Source: JACNJF01 sp050288105
Lineage (GTDB): Bacteria; Pseudomonadota; Gammaproteobacteria; GCA-001735895
Assembly (NCBI GenBank): GCA_050288105.1
Contig: JBNKDE010000001.1
Span: 62,001-126,000 of the forward strand
Length of the DNA: 64,000 bases
Direction: 5' to 3'
The position numbers and the translations under genes were made by a program. The notes under the pieces are model-generated. The model searched no databases, was not told the DNA's origin, and was given only the letters and a program-made list of their open reading frames with translations. Of this stretch, positions 1 to 9,695 are shown piece after piece. How positions within the stretch are numbered: position 1 is the first letter of the stretch; every line of letters starts with the position of its first letter.

Positions 1-236
1 TTCAGGTGTTGACGTATTACAGCGAGGTAACCGAACAGCTGGAAAAACACCGCCCATTGATTCGCAACAACCTGACCCTGCTTTTCGCACAGCAGAAATC
101 TGTAGAGCTGCGATCACCAGAAGGCAAACAGGCGCTGCAGAAAAAAGTTCTGGAAAGCATTCAGAACGTGATCAACAAATACGGTAAAGGCGGGCAGATT
201 GAGAACGTGTTTTTCACCAATTTTGTGATGCAATAA
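1..236 (+). CDS. fliL: Flagellar basal body-associated protein FliL, C-terminal part (cut by window start)
   Basis: The reading frame is already open at the window edge (codons in phase with base 3) and ends in TAA at 234-236, so only about the last 77 residues are seen. These match the periplasmic, stomatin-like end of FliL: a helix with RPLIRNNLTLLF, then a KALQKKVLESIQNVIN-like helix, and a terminal strand ending ENVFFTNFVMQ. FliL surrounds the MotAB stator next to the basal body and supports torque under load. It lies 20 bp ahead of fliM, the usual gammaproteobacterial order. The N-terminal membrane segment is outside the window. Confidence 0.9.
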   Translation, partial: QVLTYYSEVTEQLEKHRPLIRNNLTLLFAQQKSVELRSPEGKQALQKKVLESIQNVINKYGKGGQIENVFFTNFVMQ

Positions 237-256
237 TTTAACGGCAGAGAAATAGC

Positions 257-1327
257 GTGAGTACAGACATATTAAGCCAGGATGAAGTCGATGCCCTGTT
301 GCATGGGGTAGACGATGGTGCTGTCGACACCTCTGTCGAAGACGATTTGCTGGATGGAGAAGCACGCGCTTTCGATTTTAATAATCAGGAACGCATTATC
401 CGGGGGCGCCTGCCCACCCTGGAAATGATCAACGAGCGATTCGCTCGATACTTTCGCGTTAATTTTTTTAATATGCTGCGCAAGACGCCTGAGATATCGA
501 TCAATGGTATCCAGATGATCAAGTTTTCTGAGTATATCCACACGCTGTTTGTACCCACCAGTCTGAGTTTAATCAAGATGCAACCTCTAAAAGGTACCGG
601 AATGATTATGCTGGATCCAAAACTGGTATTTATTATCGTCGACAACTTCTTTGGAGGCGACGGCAGCATCCATGCCAAGATCGAAGGTCGTGAATTTACC
701 AGTACCGAATTACGCGTTATAGAAAAAGTCGTGAATATGTGTTTCGTGGATTTGAAGCAGGCCTGGGAACCGATCATGGAAGTGAACTTCGATTACCATA
801 ACCACGAAGTCAATCCTCACCTGGCCAATATCGTCAGCCCAACCGAAGTGATTGTTGTTTCCAGTTTCCATATTGAGCTGGAAGGTGGGGGTGGAGATAT
901 ACACATTGTTTTTCCCTATTCAATGATCGAACCCATTCGCTCAATACTGGACGCCGGTGTGCAGTCAGATCTGAGCGAATTAGATGACCGCTGGTCAGTT
1001 TTGTTAAAAGAAGAACTGATGCATGCAAAGGTTGAGCTAACCGCAATATTTGCGGAGAAAAGCCTTAAGGTCGGAGATTTAATTAACCTTCAGGCGGGTG
1101 ACATTATCCCCATTGATATGCCCGAACAGGCCATCCTGATGGTTGATGAAATGCCCGTAATTCGGGGCCGCTATGGTGAGCATGACGGCAATGCGGCGAT
1201 ACGTGTTGAAAATATTTATGAACTGACTTCACCCGATGATCCTTTGATGAAAAAACTCAATGCAAAAGACAATGGCAAGCTGGAGATACTGGCGATGACC
1301 AAAGCTAAAGACAAGAATGTGAAGTGA
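257..1327 (+). CDS. fliM: Flagellar motor switch protein FliM
   Basis: FliM forms the C-ring together with FliG and FliN and receives phospho-CheY to switch rotation. The 356-residue product is of normal family length. The N-terminus carries the CheY-P docking peptide (LSQDEVDALLHGV, residues about 6-18), followed by the CheC-like middle domain and a C-terminal SpoA domain. The start is GTG at 257, 20 bp after fliL. An upstream start is unlikely because the docking peptide must sit at the extreme N-terminus. The peptide resembles the CheZ tail and three repeats in CheA of this window. Confidence 0.97.
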   Translation: MSTDILSQDEVDALLHGVDDGAVDTSVEDDLLDGEARAFDFNNQERIIRGRLPTLEMINERFARYFRVNFFNMLRKTPEISINGIQMIKFSEYIHTLFVPTSLSLIKMQPLKGTGMIMLDPKLVFIIVDNFFGGDGSIHAKIEGREFTSTELRVIEKVVNMCFVDLKQAWEPIMEVNFDYHNHEVNPHLANIVSPTEVIVVSSFHIELEGGGGDIHIVFPYSMIEPIRSILDAGVQSDLSELDDRWSVLLKEELMHAKVELTAIFAEKSLKVGDLINLQAGDIIPIDMPEQAILMVDEMPVIRGRYGEHDGNAAIRVENIYELTSPDDPLMKKLNAKDNGKLEILAMTKAKDKNVK

Positions 1328-1352
1328 TGAAACAGATGCTGGAGATAAAGCA

Positions 1353-1757
1353 ATGAACGACGAAACCGAAGACGCAGTTGATCAGGAAGCGATGGCTGAC
1401 GAATGGGCGGCGGCGATGGAAGAGCAAAGCGCTGCCGAAGCTGAGGTTGCCAAGGTGGGTACACAACCACTGGGTAAGGAAAGTGTACAGCATGGTGACG
1501 TCAACCTGGAGGTGATACTGGATATCCCGGTCACCATTTCAATGGAAATTGGACGTACCCGGATCAGTATTCGAAACCTGCTGCAGTTAAATCAGGGTTC
1601 TGTCATCGAACTGGATCGGCTGGCAGGAGAGCCTATGGATGTACTGGTGAATGGTACTCTGGTGGCACATGGTGAGGTGGTTGTGGTGAATGAGAAATTC
1701 GGTATTCGTTTAACCGATGTGATCAGTCCTGCTGAACGTATCAAGAATTTAAAATAG
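1353..1757 (+). CDS. fliN: Flagellar motor switch protein FliN
   Basis: FliN is the lowest C-ring component and also docks the FliH/FliI export ATPase complex. The 134-residue protein has an acidic, alanine-rich N-terminus with the DEWAAAMEEQ segment typical of gammaproteobacterial FliN. A SpoA domain follows from about residue 55 (VTISMEIGRTRISIRNLLQL...) to the end. The ATG at 1353 follows an AGATAAAGCA leader, 25 bp after fliM. It is translationally linked to the fliO-R genes. Confidence 0.97.
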   Translation: MNDETEDAVDQEAMADEWAAAMEEQSAAEAEVAKVGTQPLGKESVQHGDVNLEVILDIPVTISMEIGRTRISIRNLLQLNQGSVIELDRLAGEPMDVLVNGTLVAHGEVVVVNEKFGIRLTDVISPAERIKNLK

Positions 1758-1767
1758 CCAGCCTGAA

Positions 1768-2202
1768 GTGATGAAATACTTACTGTTGATATTGTTCCTG
1801 ACGCCCTTACAGAGCATGGCGCAACAGGCAGTTGAAAAAACTTCTGCAGTAGATCCTGTTTCATCTTCGTATATGATTAAACTTACCGCTGGACTGGTGC
1901 TGGTGGTTGGACTGGTTTTTTTTCTGGCCTGGCTGGTAAAAAAAACCCAGCTGGTACAGGGCTCTAACTCAGGTCTGATCAAGATAGTCAGTGCCATATC
2001 CGTCGGACAGCGCGAACGAATTGCGTTAATTCAGGTGGGGGAAGAACAGATACTGGTCGGCCTCACTCCTGGCAGAATAGATAAATTGCACAAGCTGGAA
2101 AAAGCGCTCAGCGTAGACCATGCAGCGGTGCCCGCGTCAAACTCTTTTCAACAAAAATTCCAGCAACTGATCAATAAAGGTAAATCCGATGAGATGGATT
2201 AA
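1768..2202 (+). CDS. fliO: Flagellar type III export assembly protein FliO
   Basis: FliO is a poorly conserved membrane protein that helps assemble the FliP/Q/R export gate. The 144-residue product has an N-terminal hydrophobic segment (residues 4-18) and a second strong transmembrane helix (about 38-57, ending in WLVKK). A cytoplasmic domain of the FliO family (ISVGQRERIALIQVGEEQ) follows. The frame opens with GTG at 1768 directly followed by ATG at 1771; either could be the start. The end overlaps fliP by 14 bp. Identity rests on position and topology as well as on sequence. Confidence 0.9.
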   Translation: MMKYLLLILFLTPLQSMAQQAVEKTSAVDPVSSSYMIKLTAGLVLVVGLVFFLAWLVKKTQLVQGSNSGLIKIVSAISVGQRERIALIQVGEEQILVGLTPGRIDKLHKLEKALSVDHAAVPASNSFQQKFQQLINKGKSDEMD

Positions 2203-2938
2203 TCTGATCTGGGTGCTGTTATTGTTTGTTGCGTTACCGGCAGAAGCACAGCTAGCCGGTATTCCCGCATTAAGCGTCAGCGGTGGTGCGGCCGACGGTC
2301 AAACTTACAGCGTAACACTGGAAATTCTGGCACTGATGACTGTGCTGACAGTGTTGCCAGCGATCCTGCTGATGATGACTTCCTTTACTCGTATCGTCAT
2401 CGTATTAGCGATTCTCCGACAGGCAATGGGGACTGCGTCTTCACCCTCAAATCAGATAATTATTGGTCTGGCACTTTTCTTATCCCTGTTTATTATGTCT
2501 CCTGTTTTGGTACAGGTAAACGACCAGGCGGTGCAACCTTATCTACAGGAAAAAATGTCGGCGATACAGGCCATCAAGGTTGCAGTGGAGCCTTTTAAAA
2601 CCTTTATGCTGGCACAGACCCGCGAAACCGATATACGCATGTTTGCCGATATTGCGGGCATTGATTCCATCGCTTCTCCGGAAGAAACTCCGCTCAGATT
2701 ATTGTTACCCGCCTTTGTTACCAGTGAGCTGAAAACAGCGTTTCAGATCGGCTTCATGATTTTTATCCCTTTTGTCATCATCGACCTGGTGGTTGCCAGT
2801 GTATTGATGTCTATGGGTATGATGATGCTCTCCCCATTAATTATTTCATTACCATTCAAGTTGATGCTGTTTGTACTGGTGGATGGATGGTCTTTGATTA
2901 TGGGTACCCTGGCATCGAGTTTTCTGGTCAACAGCTAA
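2189..2938 (+). CDS. fliP: Flagellar export gate protein FliP
   Basis: FliP is the main subunit of the FliP5Q4R1 export gate of the flagellar type III secretion system. The 249-residue protein has a cleavable-looking signal peptide (about 1-21, ending PAEA). It then shows the conserved MMTSFTRIVIVLAILRQAMG segment and the family ending with MMMLSPLIISLPFKLMLFVL. The ATG at 2189 lies inside the end of fliO, indicating coupled translation. Confidence 0.98.
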   Translation: MRWINLIWVLLLFVALPAEAQLAGIPALSVSGGAADGQTYSVTLEILALMTVLTVLPAILLMMTSFTRIVIVLAILRQAMGTASSPSNQIIIGLALFLSLFIMSPVLVQVNDQAVQPYLQEKMSAIQAIKVAVEPFKTFMLAQTRETDIRMFADIAGIDSIASPEETPLRLLLPAFVTSELKTAFQIGFMIFIPFVIIDLVVASVLMSMGMMMLSPLIISLPFKLMLFVLVDGWSLIMGTLASSFLVNS

Positions 2939-2949
2939 AAGGGGGCAAG

Positions 2950-3219
2950 ATGAATGCAGATACTGTTATCGATCTTGGACAGCAGGCTTTATATGTCATC
3001 GTAATGCTGGCAGCGCCGATGTTGCTGTCTGCACTGGCAATAGGTCTGTTGATTGGTATGTTCCAGGCAGCGACCCAGATTAATGAAATGACCCTCAGCT
3101 TTATTCCCAAGCTGCTGGTTCTGGTTTTATCCATCATGGTGGCGGGTCCGTGGATGCTGGATACGATCCTGAATTTCACTAGACGTCTGTATTTAAGTAT
3201 ACCGGGCATGTTGGGGTAG
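2950..3219 (+). CDS. fliQ: Flagellar export gate protein FliQ
   Basis: FliQ is a two-helix export gate subunit. The product is 89 residues, the family norm. It begins MNADTVIDLGQQAL and contains FQAATQINEMTLSFIPK between its two transmembrane helices. The ATG at 2950 is preferred over an in-frame start at 2887 that would lie within fliP, because a very strong G-rich ribosome binding site (five Gs at 2941-2945) stands at the right distance. Confidence 0.96.
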   Translation: MNADTVIDLGQQALYVIVMLAAPMLLSALAIGLLIGMFQAATQINEMTLSFIPKLLVLVLSIMVAGPWMLDTILNFTRRLYLSIPGMLG

Positions 3220-3221
3220 CG

Positions 3222-3995
3222 ATGGACGTTGATGCTGCACAGGCAACTGCATTTGTCGGATCACTACTCTGGCCCTTTATGCGTATTTCAGCCATGCTGA
3301 TGGCTATGCCTGTGATTGGTACCAGACTGGTCTCTGTACGAGTACGCGTGGTACTTGCGGTGGTAATCAGCTTTCTGGTGCTACCACTGCTTCCCGAAAT
3401 GCCTGCGGTAGAACCACTGTCAGCAGCAGGCCTGACCATCTCGGTGCATCAGCTGCTGATAGGTCTGGCGATGGGGTTTATCCTGCAACTGGTACTGGGA
3501 GCGCTGACGATCGCTGGTGAAGCCATCGCGATGACCATGGGCCTGGGATTTGCATCCATGGTCGATCCGGCTAATGGTGTCAATGTGCCGGTACTATCGC
3601 AGTTTTTCCTGATTCTGGGCACGCTGTTATTCCTGGCACTGGGTGGTCATCTGATGGTAATTCAACTGGTGGTAAGCAGTTTTCAATCCATTCCAGTGGG
3701 GCTTGAGGGGATACAAAGGGAGAGTTTCTGGGTCATCATCAGTTTTTCCAGCCAGATGTTTATAGCAGCTATCTGGATTGCATTGCCCGCATTGATTTCG
3801 ATTTTAGTGATTACCCTGGCGATGGGCATTATGACCCGCGCTGCACCTCAGCTAAATATATTTTCTGTAGGCTTTCCGGTCACCATGCTGATGGGGTTTG
3901 TCATTTTGATGCTGTTGATACCCACCATACTGCCGCGCTTTAACCAGCTGCTGTTAATGGGTATGCAGGCTAGTCAGAGGATTGGAGGGTTGTAA
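3222..3995 (+). CDS. fliR: Flagellar export gate protein FliR
   Basis: FliR is the single-copy subunit closing the FliP/Q/R export gate. The 257-residue protein is almost entirely hydrophobic with about six membrane segments. It carries the conserved GEAIAMTMGLGFASMVDP stretch. It begins 2 bp after fliQ, and its stop codon shares one base with the flhB start (TAATG at 3993-3997), so the two are translationally coupled. Confidence 0.97.
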   Translation: MDVDAAQATAFVGSLLWPFMRISAMLMAMPVIGTRLVSVRVRVVLAVVISFLVLPLLPEMPAVEPLSAAGLTISVHQLLIGLAMGFILQLVLGALTIAGEAIAMTMGLGFASMVDPANGVNVPVLSQFFLILGTLLFLALGGHLMVIQLVVSSFQSIPVGLEGIQRESFWVIISFSSQMFIAAIWIALPALISILVITLAMGIMTRAAPQLNIFSVGFPVTMLMGFVILMLLIPTILPRFNQLLLMGMQASQRIGGL

Positions 3996-5122
3996 TGGCT
4001 GACAACGATACCAGTCAGGAAAAGACCGAACAGCCGACGCCGAAAAAACTGCGCGAGGCGCGCGAGAAAGGACAGATTCCACGCTCCAAGGAGCTGAACA
4101 GCATGACCATTATGGTCGCGGGTGCGATCGGCCTGCTGTTTATGGGGTCATATATTATTGGCTCGCTATCAGGTTTGATGACTAGCGGTTTCAGCCTGTC
4201 ACGTGTGGAGATACAGGATACAGCCTCTATCATCATTCGATTTGAAAATGCCATATACGATGCATTTATCGGTTTATTACCGTTTCTGTCTCTCATGGTT
4301 ATCGTGGCTATTTTGACACCTTTAATGCTGGGCGGCTGGTCTTTCAGCCTTGACCAGATCAGTTTTAAAGGCGAGCGACTGGATCCCATCGCAGGAATAA
4401 AACGAATTTTTTCCGCACGCGGTTTGATGGAGCTGGTGAAAGCCCTGGCCAAGTTTCTGGTGGTGTCGGTTATTGCGGTTATTTTTATGTGGACTAATGC
4501 GGACGAATTTCTGCATCTGGGACGTGAGCCGTTTTATCAGGGGCTGACCCATGCTGCCTGGCTGTTTGGATATGCATTTCTGGTGATGTCGCTGGCGCTA
4601 TTACTGATTGCTGCCATTGATGTTCCATTCCAGCTCTGGGATCACAGCAATAAGCTGAAGATGACGATGCAGGAAGTACGCGATGAAATGAAGGAAACCG
4701 AAGGTCGCCCAGAGGTCAAGTCACGCATTCGTGGGCTACAGCAGGAAATGGCCCAGCGTCGCATGATGCAGGATGTACCCGACGCCGACGTCATTATCAC
4801 CAACCCTACTCACTATGCGGTAGCGCTTAAATACGATCCTGAAACCATGGCGGTTCCTGTGGTGGTGGCTATGGGTAAGGATTTGATCGCACTCAAGATC
4901 AGAGAAATCGGACAGGCTTCCGGCGTCGAGATCTTTGAAGCACCACCATTGGCGCGCGCGTTGTTTGCCCATTCCAAACTGGGTCAGGAAATACCAGGGC
5001 AGCTGTATTACGCAGTCGCACAGGTTCTGGCCTTTATCTTCCAGTTAAAAAATGCCCGTGAGCATGGACTGGATATCCCGGATCGACCCGATCCTTATGT
5101 TCCAACCGATGAGCAGAAATAA
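3995..5122 (+). CDS. flhB: Flagellar export switch protein FlhB
   Basis: FlhB is the substrate-specificity switch of flagellar export. The 375-residue protein starts with the family signature SQEKTEQPTPKKLREAREKG. It has four transmembrane helices and a cytoplasmic domain containing the NPTHYA autocleavage site at about residue 268. It ends in a short proline/aspartate-rich tail. A separate FlhB-cytoplasmic-domain-like protein is encoded at 16154-16447 next to fliK. Confidence 0.98.
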   Translation: MADNDTSQEKTEQPTPKKLREAREKGQIPRSKELNSMTIMVAGAIGLLFMGSYIIGSLSGLMTSGFSLSRVEIQDTASIIIRFENAIYDAFIGLLPFLSLMVIVAILTPLMLGGWSFSLDQISFKGERLDPIAGIKRIFSARGLMELVKALAKFLVVSVIAVIFMWTNADEFLHLGREPFYQGLTHAAWLFGYAFLVMSLALLLIAAIDVPFQLWDHSNKLKMTMQEVRDEMKETEGRPEVKSRIRGLQQEMAQRRMMQDVPDADVIITNPTHYAVALKYDPETMAVPVVVAMGKDLIALKIREIGQASGVEIFEAPPLARALFAHSKLGQEIPGQLYYAVAQVLAFIFQLKNAREHGLDIPDRPDPYVPTDEQK

Positions 5123-5124
5123 TT

Positions 5125-7218
5125 ATGGCTACGCTTGTTCAACAAATTCGAGGCTTTAACACACAGGGACTGGCAGCGCCGTTGCTGGTCATCATGATGC
5201 TGGCAATGGTGGTTATTCCGCTACCGCCGATGGCGCTGGATATGTTGTTTACTTTTAATATTGCGTTTGCGCTGATCGTGGTACTGGTGTCGGTTTATGC
5301 ACTACGACCGCTCGACTTTTCGGTATTTCCTACCATATTGCTGGTGGCTACCCTGTTGCGTCTGGCACTGAATATCGCCTCTACCCGGGTGGTACTGCTG
5401 GAAGGCCATACCGGCACCGCTGCTGCGGGTAAAGTGATAGAAGCCTTCGGTGATTTTGTTATCGGTGGTAACTATGCAGTCGGTCTGGTGGTTTTTGGTA
5501 TTCTGGTCATTATAAACTTTGTGGTGGTAACCAAGGGTGCAGGTCGTGTGTCAGAAGTCAGCGCTCGATTTACCCTGGATGCCATGCCGGGTAAACAGAT
5601 GGCGATAGATGCAGATCTGAATGCCGGATTGTGTACTCAGGATGAAGCCCGTCAGCGCCGCGCCGAAGTTGCACAGGAAGCGGATTTTTACGGCTCTATG
5701 GACGGTGCCAGTAAGTTTGTTCGTGGTGATGCGATTGCCGGTATTCTCATCCTGTTTATCAATATCATTGGCGGGCTCGCGATCGGCATCCTGCAGCATG
5801 ATATGGCCGCGTCTGATGCCTTACGCAACTATACGCTGTTAACCATAGGTGATGGTCTGGTCGCACAGATACCTTCACTGGTGCTCTCTACTGCCACTGC
5901 GATTATTGTTACCCGTGTGTCGGCTTCCAGTGAAATGGGCGGCCAGGTGTTTGCGCAGATGTTTGAAGACCCGCGCTCCCTGATCGTAACAGCCTCTATC
6001 CTGACCGTGATGGGAATCATCCCGGGTATGCCGAATTTTGCATTCCTGTCGCTGGCGGCTATCTCGGGTGGCCTGGCTTACAGCATCCAAAAGAAAAAGC
6101 AGCGAATTGCCGAGGAAGTGGAAGCGGTTCCTGCAGTAGTAGAAAAACCGCAGCAGAAAGAACTCAGCTGGGATGACGTCAAGACTGTAGACATGATTGG
6201 TCTGGAAGTCGGCTACGGGTTGATTCCGCTGGTAGATGAGCGTCAGGGTGGTGAGTTAATGACTCGCATCAAGGGGGTGCGCAAGAAACTCTCGCAGGAA
6301 CTGGGCTTTCTGGTGCAGTCCGTACATATCCGCGATAACCTCGATTTACCACCGAATGGCTATCGCTTAAGCATGCTGGGTGTGCCTATGGGTGAAGCAG
6401 AGGTTATGCCCGGTAAGGATCTGGCGATCAATCCTGGAACGGTTTATGGAGAATTGAGTGGGATTGCCACCAAAGATCCTGCGTTTGGGCTGGATGCTGT
6501 GTGGATTGATCCGGCTCAGCGCGATCATGCGCAGACCCTGGGTTATACGGTGGTGGATGTCTCCACCGTGGTTGCAACCCATCTGAGTCAGATGCTGCAG
6601 GAGAATGCGCATGAAATGATCGGGCACGAAGAAGTCCAGCAATTGATGGAAGTGCTCAAGCGCAATGCCCCCAAACTGGTAGAGAACCTGACGCCCAAAC
6701 CGTTGCCGCTGTCAGTGATTGTCCGCGTCCTGCAGAGCCTGCTTCAGGAACAGATATCCATTCGCGATCTACGCACGATAGCCGAAACCTTGGCGGATTA
6801 TGGTCAGCACAGTCAAGATCCCGGCATTTTGACCTCTCAGGTCAGGGTGGCTCTGGGTCGTCAAATCGTACAAAGTATCTATGGAATGGCTTCAGAGCTT
6901 ACTGTGATGACCTTGCACCCTTCGCTGGAACAGATTTTGCAACAGTCAGTACAGGGAGAAGGTGGCAAGGTGATGGCGTTTGAGCCCGGTCTTGCTCAGG
7001 TGATGCATAACTCACTCAGGGAAAGTACACAGAACCAGCTGGCGAAAGGACAACCTGCCGTGTTGCTGGTATCTCAGAACCTGCGTGCTTTCCTGTCGCG
7101 CATGGTACGCCACGGTATTCAGGGGCTGCATGTGCTGAGTTATGAAGAAATCCCGGAAGATAAACAGATTAAGGTGATTGCCAGTGTGGGAAATCCGGCA
7201 AACACGCAGGGGCAATAA
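5125..7218 (+). CDS. flhA: Flagellar export gate protein FlhA
   Basis: FlhA forms the nonameric ring of the export gate and binds chaperone-substrate complexes. The length of 697 residues is standard. The N-terminal half (to about 320) holds eight transmembrane helices and the FHIPEP signature region (VTKGAGRVSEVSARFTLDAM, near residue 137). The C-terminal half is the cytoplasmic domain. It starts 2 bp after flhB. Confidence 0.98.
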   Translation: MATLVQQIRGFNTQGLAAPLLVIMMLAMVVIPLPPMALDMLFTFNIAFALIVVLVSVYALRPLDFSVFPTILLVATLLRLALNIASTRVVLLEGHTGTAAAGKVIEAFGDFVIGGNYAVGLVVFGILVIINFVVVTKGAGRVSEVSARFTLDAMPGKQMAIDADLNAGLCTQDEARQRRAEVAQEADFYGSMDGASKFVRGDAIAGILILFINIIGGLAIGILQHDMAASDALRNYTLLTIGDGLVAQIPSLVLSTATAIIVTRVSASSEMGGQVFAQMFEDPRSLIVTASILTVMGIIPGMPNFAFLSLAAISGGLAYSIQKKKQRIAEEVEAVPAVVEKPQQKELSWDDVKTVDMIGLEVGYGLIPLVDERQGGELMTRIKGVRKKLSQELGFLVQSVHIRDNLDLPPNGYRLSMLGVPMGEAEVMPGKDLAINPGTVYGELSGIATKDPAFGLDAVWIDPAQRDHAQTLGYTVVDVSTVVATHLSQMLQENAHEMIGHEEVQQLMEVLKRNAPKLVENLTPKPLPLSVIVRVLQSLLQEQISIRDLRTIAETLADYGQHSQDPGILTSQVRVALGRQIVQSIYGMASELTVMTLHPSLEQILQQSVQGEGGKVMAFEPGLAQVMHNSLRESTQNQLAKGQPAVLLVSQNLRAFLSRMVRHGIQGLHVLSYEEIPEDKQIKVIASVGNPANTQGQ

Positions 7219-7272
7219 GCTGACTGGGTGGCCTTATACCGACTAAAGAACAGAATATGATAATCAGGTGTA

Positions 7273-8826
7273 GTGATGAGAATTAAGCGTACTTATGGAG
7301 CTACCATGCGTGAGGCACTGGCACAGGTAAAACTGGAGCAGGGACCTGATGCGGTTATTTTAGGAAATAAGAAAGTACCGGGTGGCGTGGAAATTCTATC
7401 AGCGATAGATTTCGATCATAAACAGGTTGATGCTTATGCCGGGAATCCTTCTATTGCATTGAGCGAAGCTGTCTCTGAACCCGCCTGGCAGACACAGGCA
7501 ATCCCAGAGCAGCGGACGCTACCGCAAAGCGCCGAGCTTGCCGCTGCGAGCGTGCCTGATTTTATCTTTGAACAAAATGGCGAAGGTAGAAAAGAGCCTG
7601 TGCTCGGGATGCCAGCCCAGATTATTCCGATGCAGTCTAAAGTGGCACAGGCAGAACCCGAAAGGCCCCCAATCATTAAACCCACGGTCTCCAGACCGAC
7701 TAACAAAATACAGAGTACGCCCAACTCTAAAGCCGCCCCTCAGCCAAAGGTAGCGCAAAAGCCTGCGCCTAAAAAAACACTACCTGTTGAAGAAGAAGCA
7801 CAGGCTCGCGCTGCCCAGGCTGATCAACTGTTGAAGAGTTTACGTAACAATGAGTACGGCCAGCGCCCGCATCATGATTTGTCTAATCCTATGATCGAGG
7901 AAGTGAAGGGCGAGCTGCAAAACCTGCGTGAACTGATGGCGAGTCAGTTAAACGTGCTGGAGTGGGATCGTTTCAACCAGCGCCATCCAGTCAGGTCTGT
8001 ATTGTTAAATCTGATGACAGAGCTGGGGCTGGGCACCGATACCTGTGAAATGATTTTTGAAAAACTGGGCGTGCTGAATGACGACCCGCACAAGGTCTGG
8101 CAGAAAGCGCTGGGTATCCTGGCTACCTCCATACCCATTAGCCAGCATGATATTCTGGCCGAGGGCGGCAGGATTGCACTGGTGGGTTCTACCGGCGTCG
8201 GCAAGACTACCACGATTGCCAAGCTGGCGGCGCGCTTTGCACATACCCACGGTAAACGTTCGGTAGCGCTAATCAGTACCGATAATTTTCGGGTAGGGGC
8301 ACAGGATCAGTTACAGCATTTCGCTCGTCTTCTGGAGATCCCTTTACTGACAGCACACACTAGTGAGGAACTTACCGATAGTCTCAAAATGCTGGAAGAT
8401 AAGCGCCTGGTGCTGATAGATACTGCGGGCATGAGCCAGACTGATGTACGCCTGTCAGAACAGTTTCATAGCTTGCAGCATGGTTCCCCGGAAGTGCAGC
8501 CCTACCTGGTATTGTCTGCCAATACGCAGCTTGCGGCGGTGAATGCGACGGTCAAATGTTTTGCCCGAGTCAAGCTGGCCGGCACCATAATTACCAAACT
8601 GGACGAATCAGCCAGTCTTGGGGGGATTTTGACGGCATCTATTCGCCATCAGTTGCCGATATCCTATTGCGGCACAGGGCAGAAGGTTCCAGAGGATTTA
8701 CAGCCAGCGAAAAATCATCGGCTGGTGAGCAAGGCGGTGTCACTGATGCAGAACTATACCGAGCAGGTGGATAAGGAAACCCTGGCATTTCGTTATAACC
8801 ATCTGATATCAACCACCCGGAGCTAA
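7273..8826 (+). CDS. flhF: Polar flagellum placement GTPase FlhF
   Basis: FlhF is an SRP-type GTPase that sets the polar position of the flagellum and works against FlhG. The 517-residue protein has an N-terminal basic region (MRIKRTYGATMREALAQVK), a long low-complexity linker rich in Pro, Ala and Gln (about 60-180), and a C-terminal NG domain. The P-loop GSTGVGKTT is near residue 305, followed by DTAGM and TKLDE. GTG at 7273 is followed directly by ATG at 7276; the ATG is equally likely. A gap of 54 bp separates it from flhA. Confidence 0.96.
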   Translation: MMRIKRTYGATMREALAQVKLEQGPDAVILGNKKVPGGVEILSAIDFDHKQVDAYAGNPSIALSEAVSEPAWQTQAIPEQRTLPQSAELAAASVPDFIFEQNGEGRKEPVLGMPAQIIPMQSKVAQAEPERPPIIKPTVSRPTNKIQSTPNSKAAPQPKVAQKPAPKKTLPVEEEAQARAAQADQLLKSLRNNEYGQRPHHDLSNPMIEEVKGELQNLRELMASQLNVLEWDRFNQRHPVRSVLLNLMTELGLGTDTCEMIFEKLGVLNDDPHKVWQKALGILATSIPISQHDILAEGGRIALVGSTGVGKTTTIAKLAARFAHTHGKRSVALISTDNFRVGAQDQLQHFARLLEIPLLTAHTSEELTDSLKMLEDKRLVLIDTAGMSQTDVRLSEQFHSLQHGSPEVQPYLVLSANTQLAAVNATVKCFARVKLAGTIITKLDESASLGGILTASIRHQLPISYCGTGQKVPEDLQPAKNHRLVSKAVSLMQNYTEQVDKETLAFRYNHLISTTRS

Positions 8827-8831
8827 TCAAC

Positions 8832-9695
8832 ATGGATCAGGCGCAAGGACTAAGACAGATGAAACATCAAAAACCGGTGCAGGTGATTGCCATAACCAGC
8901 GGTAAGGGCGGTGTGGGTAAGAGCAACATATCGGTGAACGTCGCTGTCGCACTGGCGCAGCAGGGCCAGAATGTGATGATCATGGATGCGGATCTGGGGC
9001 TGGCCAATATTGATGTTCTGCTGGGGCTTTCCCCGGGATACAACCTGTCGCACGTGATCAATGGTGAATGCTCTCTGGATGAAACCTTGATTGACGGACC
9101 TGCTGGGATCAAAATAATTCCTGCATCATCGGGTACACGCGAGATGGCTGACCTCAACTCCGTGCAGAATGCCGGAATCATACGCGCCTTTTCTGATCTC
9201 ACCGCGCCGATAGATACGCTGTTAATCGATACGGCTGCCGGTGTCTCTGACTCTGTTGTGAGTTACGTACGTGCCGCACGTGAAGTTATTATTGTGGTGT
9301 GTGATGAACCCGCATCGATTACTGACGCCTACGCGATGATCAAGGTGATGAATCGAGACTTTCAGGTACAGAGATTTCACGTTTTAGCCAATATGGCCCA
9401 TAGCATTCAGCAGGGACGTGAGCTATATATGAAGTTAGCAAGAGTAGCCGACCAATTTCTGGATGTTACGCTCGATTTTGTTGGTTCGGTCCCCTATGAC
9501 GATTATTTGAGAAAAGCGGTACAAAAGCAAAAGTGCGTAATAGAGATGTACCCCCGAAGCCCGTCAGCGATGGCGTTCCGCAAAATAGCCCAGAAGGCGA
9601 TGAGTTGGCCAGTGCCGAGAACAATAGAGGGGCATCTGGAGTTTTTCATCGAGAGATTGATGGATTACAGCGGCAACAGCGAGGTGAGAGGCTGA
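8832..9695 (+). CDS. flhG: Flagellar number regulator FlhG (FleN/YlxH), MinD-type ATPase
   Basis: FlhG limits the number of flagella and, in polar flagellates, restrains the master regulator FleQ. The 287-residue protein has the deviant Walker A SGKGGVGKSN near residue 18, Walker B around LLIDTAAG, and the MinD-like DADLGLANIDVLLGL segment. It begins 5 bp after flhF. Its TGA stop shares one base with the fliA start. With FlhF it points to a polar flagellum. Confidence 0.95.
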   Translation: MDQAQGLRQMKHQKPVQVIAITSGKGGVGKSNISVNVAVALAQQGQNVMIMDADLGLANIDVLLGLSPGYNLSHVINGECSLDETLIDGPAGIKIIPASSGTREMADLNSVQNAGIIRAFSDLTAPIDTLLIDTAAGVSDSVVSYVRAAREVIIVVCDEPASITDAYAMIKVMNRDFQVQRFHVLANMAHSIQQGRELYMKLARVADQFLDVTLDFVGSVPYDDYLRKAVQKQKCVIEMYPRSPSAMAFRKIAQKAMSWPVPRTIEGHLEFFIERLMDYSGNSEVRG